A stretch of 20,094 nucleotides of DNA. It comes from Megasphaera sp. UBA5897 (GTDB taxonomy: Bacteria; Bacillota; Negativicutes; Veillonellales; Megasphaeraceae). Shown in pieces: positions 1-6,150 of the stretch. The notes under the pieces are model-generated. The model ran no database searches and had not been told where the DNA came from. It was given only the letters and a program-made list of their open reading frames with translations. Position 1 is the stretch's first letter; every line of letters begins with the position of its first letter. The stretch spans positions 31,204-51,297 of the forward strand of contig DJEN01000074.1 of assembly GCA_002431345.1 (NCBI GenBank). The letters are read 5' to 3'. The position numbers were made by a program, and so were the translations under genes.

Positions 1-318
1 AAAAATATATAATATTAAAATTGATAAAAACGATATATATTTTTTGTAATAAACTTTAAATTGAAAGATATATAACACAACTGTAAGTATTCATATTCCT
101 ACAAGGAAAAATAAATGCCTCATGTAGTGTGTCTGGCCGTATAGACTTGTATTATATTTTTGCTTAATGATTAGTATCGAACAATTGATATTCGTCAATT
201 TTAGTTTATATTTCTTGTGATTTTTTTATAAAATGTAAGAATTTTAATAGTAATGAATGTTTAGAAGGTTTTAGGCGAATTTTGATTTTAATCCTATTAA
301 AATTATGTCATGATTTCC
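1..318. other. AT-rich intergenic spacer, no gene seen
   Basis: This stretch is extremely AT-rich and I find no convincing gene. The only ATG behind a Shine-Dalgarno-like sequence (AAGGA near 103, ATG at 114) opens a reading frame of nine codons. Two short inverted repeats are visible: AATTGA-N6-TCAATT around 184-201, and ATTTTAAT-CCT-ATTAAAAT at 285-303, the latter 15 bases before the -35 box of rpmE. Either could be chance in DNA of this composition. No RNA gene is recognised. Confidence 0.6.
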
Positions 319-347
319 TTGCAATTCACTAGGCACTGTGCTATACT
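319..347 (+). promoter_or_regulatory. Promoter of rpmE
   Basis: A sigma-A-type promoter is visible: -35 TTGCAA (319-324), a 17-base spacer and -10 TATACT (342-347). It predicts a start near 354 and a leader of about 50 bases before rpmE. An AT-rich palindrome at 285-303 lies just upstream and could be an operator or simply an A/T-rich upstream element. Confidence 0.7.
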
Positions 348-404
348 ATCCTAGCATAGGTTTTGAATGATTGATAATGTCTGAGTAAGAAAGAGGTGTA
401 CATA

Positions 405-611
405 ATGAAAGAAGGAATTCATCCGAATTACGGCAAAGCTACAGTAACATGTGCTTGCGGCAATACTTTTGAAACCGGTTCTACTAAATCTGAACTGCGT
501 GTTGAAATTTGCTCCAAATGCCATCCGTTCTTTACAGGTCAGCAGCGTGCTCAGCAGGCTCGCGGCCGTATCGAACAGTTTAATAAACGTTATGGTAAAA
601 AAGCTAAATAA
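405..611 (+). CDS. rpmE: 50S ribosomal protein L31, zinc-binding type
   Basis: Encodes bacterial L31, a small protein of the large ribosomal subunit that bridges to the small subunit. The 68 residues match the usual length. Four cysteines (Cys16, Cys18, Cys36, Cys39) form the C-x-C ... C-x2-C zinc site that defines the Zn-containing (C+) type, as opposed to the Cys-less form induced under zinc limitation. The start ATG at 405 is chosen because the fit to L31 begins at MKEGIHP and AGAGGTG (392-398) lies at good distance. An in-frame GTG at 396 sits inside that ribosome binding site and is rejected. It has its own promoter and is followed by a hairpin and then a DUF1385 gene. Confidence 0.95.
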   Translation: MKEGIHPNYGKATVTCACGNTFETGSTKSELRVEICSKCHPFFTGQQRAQQARGRIEQFNKRYGKKAK

Positions 612-617
612 GCAGCA

Positions 618-661
618 ATACAAGTGGGCAGCAGAGCAGAAATGCTCTGCTCTCTTTGTAT
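618..661 (+). terminator. Hairpin after rpmE, possible terminator or processing site
   Basis: AGCAGAGCA (630-638) pairs perfectly with TGCTCTGCT (643-651) around a GAAA loop. An outer ATACAA (618-623) can pair with TTGTAT (656-661). Only a poor T-rich tail follows, so full termination is doubtful. Partial termination or RNA stabilisation would explain high rpmE and lower DUF1385 expression from one promoter (inference). Confidence 0.5.
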
Positions 662-690
662 GTAGGAAAACAGCATAAGGAGGATAGACT

Positions 691-1614
691 GTGAAAAAAG
701 AAAAGACATATGTCGGCGGCCAGGCCGTTATTGAAGGCGTCATGATGCGCGGTCCTGAATATATTGCAACAGCCGTGCGCACGCCGTCCGGAGAAATTAC
801 CATCAAAAAAGATCCGGTGCATTCACTGGGTGAGAAATATCCTATATTGAAGAAACCTTTTATTCGCGGTACTATTGCCTTAGGCGAATCGCTGGTGTAT
901 GGCATGAAAAGTTTATCCTATTCGGCACAGGCTGCCGGGGAAGAAGAAGAACAGCTGACGACTAAACAGATGGCTGCCACGATGACTTTTTCCGCTGTTC
1001 TTGCCATCATTTTTTTCTTGGTGATTCCTACATATGGTGCTAAATTTATTCCTGGCGTAGCAGAAAGCACCGTGCGTCTGAATATTGTAGAAGGTATCTT
1101 GCGTTTAGCTATTTTTTTGCTGTATATATGGGGTATTTCGCTTGCCAGTGATATTCGCCGCGTATTTGAATATCACGGAGCTGAACATAAAACGATTTGG
1201 ACGTATGAAGCAGGAGAAGCCTTGACGGTAGAAAATGTCAAAAAACACAGCCGCCTTCATCCCAGATGCGGTACGAATTTTTTGCTTATTGTCATGGTTG
1301 TATCTATTTTTGTCTTTGCTTTTTTGGGCTGGCCGAATTTGATAGAACGAATTATTTCACGGATTATACTCATGCCTGTTGTGGCCGGCATTAGTTATGA
1401 ATTAATTCGCCTTGCCGGCAGAACGGAGAACCGGATGATTCAGACCTTGGTAAAACCGGGGCTGTGGCTGCAGTATTTGACGACGCGCGAACCGCACGGA
1501 GATCAGATTGAAGTGGCCATCAAGGCACTGGAAGCGGCTAAACCGGCAGAAGAAAACACAGCGATTGCAGATACAGCAGACATACCTGTAAAGGTAGAAA
1601 TAAAAAAAGCATAA
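691..1614 (+). CDS. DUF1385 membrane protein (YqhQ family)
   Basis: A 307-residue protein of the DUF1385/COG3872 family, often labelled a predicted metal-dependent enzyme; its reaction is not known to me. Family signatures are visible: GGQAVIEGVMMRGP (residues 9-22), HGAEHKT (162-168) and HPRCGTNF (190-197). The conserved His, Glu and Cys are the reason for the metal proposal. Hydrophobic stretches near residues 98-121, 133-152, 195-213 and 216-240 indicate an integral membrane protein, and the last 35 residues are a variable polar tail. The GTG start at 691 is supported by AAGGAGG at 677-683. In many Firmicutes this gene sits beside rpmE and prfA, as here. A hairpin with a delayed T-run follows it. 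Function unknown, family call firm. Confidence 0.88.
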   Translation: MKKEKTYVGGQAVIEGVMMRGPEYIATAVRTPSGEITIKKDPVHSLGEKYPILKKPFIRGTIALGESLVYGMKSLSYSAQAAGEEEEQLTTKQMAATMTFSAVLAIIFFLVIPTYGAKFIPGVAESTVRLNIVEGILRLAIFLLYIWGISLASDIRRVFEYHGAEHKTIWTYEAGEALTVENVKKHSRLHPRCGTNFLLIVMVVSIFVFAFLGWPNLIERIISRIILMPVVAGISYELIRLAGRTENRMIQTLVKPGLWLQYLTTREPHGDQIEVAIKALEAAKPAEENTAIADTADIPVKVEIKKA

Positions 1615-1632
1615 CGAACATGAAAATAATGT

Positions 1633-1672
1633 ATAGGCTTCCGTCAGGAAGCCTATCAGTATGTCTTTTTTT
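1633..1672 (+). terminator. Probable terminator after the DUF1385 gene
   Basis: ATAGGCTTCC (1633-1642) and GGAAGCCTAT (1647-1656) form a perfect 10-bp stem with a GTCA loop. The run of eight T's starts only at 1665, eight bases after the stem, so termination may be incomplete. A TATAAT at 1677-1682 could be a -10 box for prfA, but no good -35 box accompanies it. Confidence 0.55.
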
Positions 1673-1745
1673 AGTATATAATGTAATGTATACAGAATGC
1701 AAAGCAGATTCATATACTCAGTGAGAGAAGAGGAGAGATACAAGC

Positions 1746-2831
1746 GTGTTTATTGATAAAGTACAGGCCGTAGAGAATAAATTTATGGATTTGGAACAAA
1801 ATATCAGCGACCCGGCTGTCATTGCCCGTCAAGATGAATGGCAGAAACTGACGAAAGAGCATGCGGCGCTGATGCCGATTGTAGAAACGTTCCGCAAATA
1901 TAAAGAGATTGCCAACACCGTTAAGGGCGATAAAGAAATTATGGATGACCCGGACAGTGATGACGATCTGATTGCTATGGCCAAAGAAGAATACAATGAA
2001 TTGTCCAAGGAGCTGGCCGATTTAGAAGAACAGCTTCATATTCTCATGCTTCCCAAAGATCCGCATGATGACAAAAATGTTATTATGGAAATCCGTGCCG
2101 GCGCAGGCGGCGACGAAGCAGCTCTCTTTGCGGGTGATTTATTCCGCATGTATATGAAATATATTGAAAAACAGCCAGGATGGAAAGCTAGCATTATTAG
2201 TTCCAACGCACCGGAATTGGGCGGCTTTAAAGAAGTTATTTTCTCTGTAGAAGGGTCCGGCGTATATGGCAAGCTGAAATACGAATCCGGCGTACACCGT
2301 GTACAGCGCGTGCCTGTTACGGAAGCCGGCGGCCGTATCCATACTTCAACAGCGACTGTAGCCGTGCTGCCGGAAGCGGAAGATGTAGAAATCAATCTGA
2401 ACATGGATGATGTCCGCGTCGATTATTACCGTGCCAGCGGCGCCGGTGGCCAGCATGTCAACAAGACAAGTTCTGCTGTCCGTATGACTCATATTCCGAC
2501 CGGTATTGTCGTTGAATGCCAGGATGAACGTTCACAGCTGGAAAACAGAGCCAAAGCGGTACGTGTCCTGAAAGCCCGCCTGCTGGATAAAGCACAGCAG
2601 GAAGCCGATGCCGAAGTTACGGAAGCACGGCGCAGCCAAGTTGGCACAGGTGACCGCAGTGAACGTATTCGGACATATAATTTCCCGCAGGGGCGTGTGA
2701 CAGACCACCGTATCAATCTGACGCTGTATAAGCTGGAAAATATTCTAAACGGCGATATCGATGAATTTATTCAGGCTCTTGCAGAAGCTCGCCGGTCTGA
2801 ATTGATGAAAGAAGCCGAAACCAATGACTAA
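1746..2831 (+). CDS. prfA: Peptide chain release factor 1
   Basis: RF1 recognises UAA and UAG stop codons and triggers peptide release on the ribosome. The 361 residues match the family length. The stop-codon reading tripeptide PVT (residues 190-192, the P-x-T of RF1 rather than the SPF of RF2) and the catalytic GGQ (234-236, in ASGAGGQHVNKTSSAV) are both intact. The N-terminal part (about 1-105) is the helical domain. The start is GTG at 1746 with AGGAG at 1731-1735, a slightly long spacing of ten bases. Its 3' end overlaps prmC by eight bases. PrmC methylates the GGQ glutamine (Gln236), so enzyme and substrate are translationally coupled. Confidence 0.97.
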   Translation: MFIDKVQAVENKFMDLEQNISDPAVIARQDEWQKLTKEHAALMPIVETFRKYKEIANTVKGDKEIMDDPDSDDDLIAMAKEEYNELSKELADLEEQLHILMLPKDPHDDKNVIMEIRAGAGGDEAALFAGDLFRMYMKYIEKQPGWKASIISSNAPELGGFKEVIFSVEGSGVYGKLKYESGVHRVQRVPVTEAGGRIHTSTATVAVLPEAEDVEINLNMDDVRVDYYRASGAGGQHVNKTSSAVRMTHIPTGIVVECQDERSQLENRAKAVRVLKARLLDKAQQEADAEVTEARRSQVGTGDRSERIRTYNFPQGRVTDHRINLTLYKLENILNGDIDEFIQALAEARRSELMKEAETND

Positions 2832-3690
2832 GCTGTGGACAATTGGTTCGTTATTGCAGTGGACGCAGCAGTATTTTTCTCAAAAAGGAATCGATTCTCC
2901 CCGGCTGGATGCGGAAATTTTATTAGCCCATGTCCTGCAAAAAGAACGGATTTATCTCTATGCGCATTATGATGAACCAATGAATCCCAACGAATTGGCA
3001 GCATACCGGGAAATGGTCAAACAGCGGGCAGGCAGGCTGTCTGTAGCCCATATTTTGGGAACAAAAGCTTTTATGGGGCTTGATTTCCATGTATCAACCG
3101 ATGTACTGATTCCGCGGCCGGAAACGGAAATGCTGGTAGAAACAGTGACCGGCATGATGGATACACATAAGCCTGTATCCATACTGGATGTAGGAACGGG
3201 AAGCGGAGCCATTCTTATTAGTCTGCTTCATGATTTGCCGCAGGCTGTAGGTACAGGCGTTGATATTTCCCCGAAAGCATTGGAAATAGCGAAGAAAAAT
3301 GGCAGGGAGTTGGGCATGGACGCGCGCGTGCAGTGGCAGGAAAGCGACTTGTTTTCTGCACTGGGAGATACGGTCTTTGATTGGATCGTATCCAATCCGC
3401 CGTATTTGACAGCGGCTGATATGCAGCAGCTGCAGCCGGAAGTGCGTCATGACCCGGCCATGGCTTTGTTTGGCGGTACAGATGGCTTGGATGTATACCG
3501 GCGTCTGGCAAAAGAAAGCCCGAAACATGTAAAAGAAGATGGATATGTAGCTGTAGAAATAGGAGCAGGACAAGCAGCTGATGTGATTACTATTTTTACG
3601 CAGGATGGTTGGTATACCCACATAAAAACGGTAAAAGATTATGGCGGTATCGAACGAGTCATCTTATTTTCACGAAAAGAGCGAATATAA
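2824..3690 (+). CDS. prmC: Release factor glutamine methyltransferase
   Basis: A SAM-dependent N5-glutamine methyltransferase that modifies the GGQ motif of RF1/RF2 and raises release efficiency. Residues 1-100 form the helical N-domain that grips the release factor. The class I fold follows, with the SAM loop LDVGTGSG (121-128) and the catalytic NPPY (191-194, in VSNPPYLTAAD). At 288 residues it has the normal length. The ATG at 2824 lies inside the end of prfA and overlaps it by eight bases, which supports translational coupling. Its stop codon is immediately followed by the ATG of the next gene. Confidence 0.95.
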   Translation: MTKLWTIGSLLQWTQQYFSQKGIDSPRLDAEILLAHVLQKERIYLYAHYDEPMNPNELAAYREMVKQRAGRLSVAHILGTKAFMGLDFHVSTDVLIPRPETEMLVETVTGMMDTHKPVSILDVGTGSGAILISLLHDLPQAVGTGVDISPKALEIAKKNGRELGMDARVQWQESDLFSALGDTVFDWIVSNPPYLTAADMQQLQPEVRHDPAMALFGGTDGLDVYRRLAKESPKHVKEDGYVAVEIGAGQAADVITIFTQDGWYTHIKTVKDYGGIERVILFSRKERI

Positions 3691-4740
3691 ATGAGACAAA
3701 CAAAACTAGTACGGATTACAAATATAGAAAAAGATAAAGCGATTTTGGAAGAAGCCGGGAAAATTATTCGTGACGGCGGCCTGGTTGTTTTCCCGACGGA
3801 AACAGTATACGGTATTGGTGCCAATGGTCTGGATGCCGATGCCTGCCGCAGTATTTATACAGCAAAGGGCCGTCCCAGTGATAATCCGCTGATTTTGACG
3901 ATTCCGGACCAGGCAGCGGCTGCCAATGTCGCGGCAGAAATTTCACCAACGGCTAAAAAATTGATGAAAAAATTTTGGCCGGGCCCGCTGACGATTATTT
4001 TCCCGCGCCAGCCGCAGGTTCCTGATGCGGCAACAGGCGGCCTGGATACAGTAGCGCTTCGCTGTCCAGATCATGAAGTATGCCGTGCCTTTTTACGCTG
4101 TGCCGGAGTGCCTGTCGCAGGGCCAAGTGCTAATTTATCGACGCGTCCCAGCCCGACGACAGCAGCTGAAGTCATGCATGATATGGACGGCCGCGTAGAT
4201 ATGGTCATAGATGGCGGTCCCTGTCACATTGGCGTCGAATCGACGATTATTGAATGTACCGGAGAAGACCGGGTAACGATTCTTCGTCCGGGCGGCATTA
4301 CGATTGACATGCTGAAAGAAGTCGTGCCCCATGTCCGGCTGGATACGAATTTGGTTACAGGACAGGGCGTGCCGAAGGCACCGGGTATGAAGTACCGCCA
4401 CTACGCGCCATCCGCACCGATGACGGTTGCCGTAGGGACCGTAGACGAAGTGGCAGATAAACTGCAGGAGCTGTATACGAACGCCCAGCGTGAAAAGAAG
4501 ACCGTAGGATTTTTGGTAAGCAAAGAAGTTGGCGACCGCTTCCCGAACGAGCACATGTTTGTCTGGGGACGCCATGAAGATAAGGAATCGCTGGCAAGAC
4601 AATTATATAATGGACTGCTGTCCTTTGATAAAGACAAGGTAGATGTCATTTTGGCAGAAGGCGTCGATGGCGAAGGGCTGGGAATGGCAGTCATGAACCG
4701 CATGAAAAAAGCAGCCGGCGGCAATGTCATATTGCTTTAA
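3691..4740 (+). CDS. sua5: L-threonylcarbamoyladenylate synthase (Sua5/YwlC type)
   Basis: Makes threonylcarbamoyl-AMP from threonine, bicarbonate and ATP, the first step of the t6A37 modification of tRNAs that read ANN codons. The 349-residue length marks the long Sua5 form. A YrdC domain (about 12-200) carries GLVVFPTETVYGIGANG, KGRPSDNPL (59-67), PGPLTIIF, GPSANLSTRPSPTT and STIIEC. A linker with GVPKAPGMKYRHYAP follows, then the C-terminal Sua5 domain (about 225-345). The ATG at 3691 abuts the prmC stop with no gap and there is only a weak ribosome binding site, so translation probably depends on coupling. With prfA and prmC it forms a cluster concerned with translation fidelity. Confidence 0.94.
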   Translation: MRQTKLVRITNIEKDKAILEEAGKIIRDGGLVVFPTETVYGIGANGLDADACRSIYTAKGRPSDNPLILTIPDQAAAANVAAEISPTAKKLMKKFWPGPLTIIFPRQPQVPDAATGGLDTVALRCPDHEVCRAFLRCAGVPVAGPSANLSTRPSPTTAAEVMHDMDGRVDMVIDGGPCHIGVESTIIECTGEDRVTILRPGGITIDMLKEVVPHVRLDTNLVTGQGVPKAPGMKYRHYAPSAPMTVAVGTVDEVADKLQELYTNAQREKKTVGFLVSKEVGDRFPNEHMFVWGRHEDKESLARQLYNGLLSFDKDKVDVILAEGVDGEGLGMAVMNRMKKAAGGNVILL

Positions 4741-4771
4741 TTATGCAGGAATATATATAGATTTGATATAT

Positions 4772-4804
4772 ACGGAAAGCGCGTCTTGGCACGCTTTCCG
4801 TTTT
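4772..4804 (+). terminator. Terminator after sua5
   Basis: ACGGAAAGCG (4772-4781) pairs with CGCTTTCCGT (4792-4801) around a ten-base loop, followed by a short T-run. It closes the prfA-prmC-sua5 unit. The loop contains the -35 element of the following rpiB promoter. Confidence 0.75.
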
Positions 4805-4814
4805 GGCGTATACT
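4786..4814 (+). promoter_or_regulatory. Promoter of rpiB-upp, nested in the sua5 terminator
   Basis: -35 TTGGCA (4786-4791) lies in the loop of the upstream terminator. A 17-base spacer covers the 3' arm of the stem and -10 TATACT is at 4809-4814. Predicted start near 4821, then GAGGAGGA (4835-4842) before the rpiB ATG. Confidence 0.7.
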
Positions 4815-4848
4815 ATAAGTAGTTATCATTCATTGAGGAGGAACTAGC

Positions 4849-5286
4849 ATGAAATTAGTACTTGGCGCCGATCACGGCGGCTTTGACTTAAAAGAAAATA
4901 TTAAGGAATATTTGAAAGAACAGCATATTGAATTTACGGATTACGGAACACTGACAGGTGAACGGTGCGACTATCCTGAAATTGCCAAAAAAGTAGCGGA
5001 AGCAGTAGCTGACGGTACATTTGACCGCGGCATTTTGATTTGCGGCACAGGCATTGGCATTGGCATTGCTGCCAACAAAGTACACGGCATCCGCGCCGCT
5101 CTTTGTCATGATATGTTTTCTGCAGAATATTGCCGGCGCCACAACGATGCCAATATTTTGACCATGGGCGGCCGTGTCATTGGCCCGGGTTTGGCCAGAG
5201 AAATAGTCCGTATTTTCTTGAGCACTGGTTTTGACGGCGGCAGACATGCCAAACGCGTTGCTATGATTACTGAAATGGATAAATAA
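4849..5286 (+). CDS. rpiB: Ribose-5-phosphate isomerase B
   Basis: Interconverts ribose 5-phosphate and ribulose 5-phosphate in the non-oxidative pentose phosphate pathway. At 145 residues it has the RpiB length. LGADHGGFDLKE (5-16), the catalytic Cys65 in ICGTGIGIGIAANK and His98 in CRRHNDAN are all present, and the Cys distinguishes a standard RpiB. Some family members isomerise other sugar phosphates (allose or galactose 6-phosphate), which sequence alone does not fully exclude. The start is fixed by GAGGAGGA eight bases upstream. Only 26 bases separate it from upp, so both are probably one transcript that supplies ribose phosphate for PRPP and then uses PRPP for uracil salvage. Confidence 0.93.
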   Translation: MKLVLGADHGGFDLKENIKEYLKEQHIEFTDYGTLTGERCDYPEIAKKVAEAVADGTFDRGILICGTGIGIGIAANKVHGIRAALCHDMFSAEYCRRHNDANILTMGGRVIGPGLAREIVRIFLSTGFDGGRHAKRVAMITEMDK

Positions 5287-5312
5287 AACAGGATGAAAGG
5301 GGTTTTCACAGC

Positions 5313-5936
5313 ATGCAGGTACAAGTCATCAACCATCCGCTGATTCAGCATAAAGTAACGCTGATGCGGAAAAAAGAAACAGGTTCCAAAGACTTTCGTA
5401 ATTTATTGGAAGAGATTACGATGCTTATGGGATATGAAATTACCCGGGATTTTCCGCTGGAAGACGTAGAGATAGAGACGCCTGTTTCGAAAATGACAGG
5501 TAAACAGATTAGCGGCAAAAAGATTGGCATTGTTCCCGTGCTGCGTGCCGGTTTAGGCATGGTGCAGGGGCTGTTAGATCTGATGCCCAATGCAAAAGTG
5601 GGACATATCGGATTGTATCGCGATCCCAAAACGCTGGAACCAGTAGAATATTACTGCAAACTCCCTGATGTCCAAAATCGAGACTTTATTATTGTAGACC
5701 CTATGCTGGCAACAGGCGGCAGTGCATCGGCAGCGATTTCACTGCTCAAAGCAAAAGGCATACAACATATCAAGCTCATGTGTTTGGTAGCAGCACCGCA
5801 AGGCGTAGAAAAAGTGAATACCGATCATCCGGATGTGCGTATTTTTGTAGCTGCTTTGGATGATACTTTGAATGAACATGGATATATTATACCAGGTCTT
5901 GGTGATGCCGGAGATCGTATTTTTGGCACCAAATAA
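5313..5936 (+). CDS. upp: Uracil phosphoribosyltransferase
   Basis: Salvages uracil by joining it to PRPP to give UMP and pyrophosphate in the cytosol. The 207 residues match the usual 207-209. The PRPP-binding motif reads VDPMLATGGSA (about residues 129-139) and the uracil-binding C-terminus reads IIPGLGDAGDRIFGT. The flexible loop region with VPVLRAGLGM (about 75-84) is intact. Start ATG at 5313 with AAAGGGG at 5296-5302. It follows rpiB closely and ends in a strong terminator. No uracil permease or PyrR leader is seen in this window. Confidence 0.96.
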   Translation: MQVQVINHPLIQHKVTLMRKKETGSKDFRNLLEEITMLMGYEITRDFPLEDVEIETPVSKMTGKQISGKKIGIVPVLRAGLGMVQGLLDLMPNAKVGHIGLYRDPKTLEPVEYYCKLPDVQNRDFIIVDPMLATGGSASAAISLLKAKGIQHIKLMCLVAAPQGVEKVNTDHPDVRIFVAALDDTLNEHGYIIPGLGDAGDRIFGTK

Positions 5937-5941
5937 GCAGC

Positions 5942-5980
5942 AAATCCCTGATAGCACCATGTGTGCTTTCAGGGATTTTT
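5942..5980 (+). terminator. Strong terminator after upp
   Basis: AAATCCCTGA (5942-5951) pairs with TCAGGGATTT (5969-5978). An inner AGCAC/GTGCT stem (5953-5957 with 5963-5967) continues it around a five-base loop, and a T-run follows to 5980. It separates the housekeeping block from the signalling gene. Confidence 0.88.
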
Positions 5981-6003
5981 CGTAATTTTTAGGATGTGTA
6001 TAA

Positions 6004-6121
6004 AACGCAGCGTGCAGGTATCCTGAAGCAATACCCCCACCCCTATTGCGTGTGCAGTATCGTATGGTGTGATACAGACGTATTCCATGCGCTGGAAACC
6101 TAGTGTCCAGCCGACTGCGTT
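6004..6121 (+). other. Possible structured leader of the cyclic-di-GMP gene
   Basis: The 170 bases between the upp terminator and the next gene contain several mutually compatible helices. AACGCAG (6004-6010) with CTGCGTT (6115-6121) could close the structure. GCAATA (6028-6033) with TATTGC (6044-6049) encloses the loop CCCCCACCCC. GTATC (6057-6061) pairs with GATAC (6071-6075), and GCTGGA (6091-6096) with TCCAGC (6106-6111). A competing helix CGTATGG (6061-6067) with CCATGCG (6085-6091) is also possible. It matches no riboswitch consensus I know; in particular the conserved blocks of cyclic-di-GMP classes I and II are absent. A caveat is that the best -10 candidate, TATAAA at 5999-6004, would start transcription inside the closing helix and has no good -35 box. 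Confidence 0.3.
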
Positions 6122-6150
6122 AAAATTTGAAGTAAAGAAGGGATAGTGCT

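Noticed and set aside
114..143. Nine-codon frame with an upstream AAGGA
   Set aside because: Too short to support; no attenuation structure or neighbouring gene relates to it.
3094..3621. A 175-codon open frame antisense to prmC
   Set aside because: It lies wholly within prmC, which has intact motifs; no initiation signal is seen.
5985..6150. Cyclic-di-GMP riboswitch before the GGDEF gene
   Set aside because: Neither the GEMM class I core nor the class II pseudoknot sequences can be found; only an unassigned structured leader is claimed.
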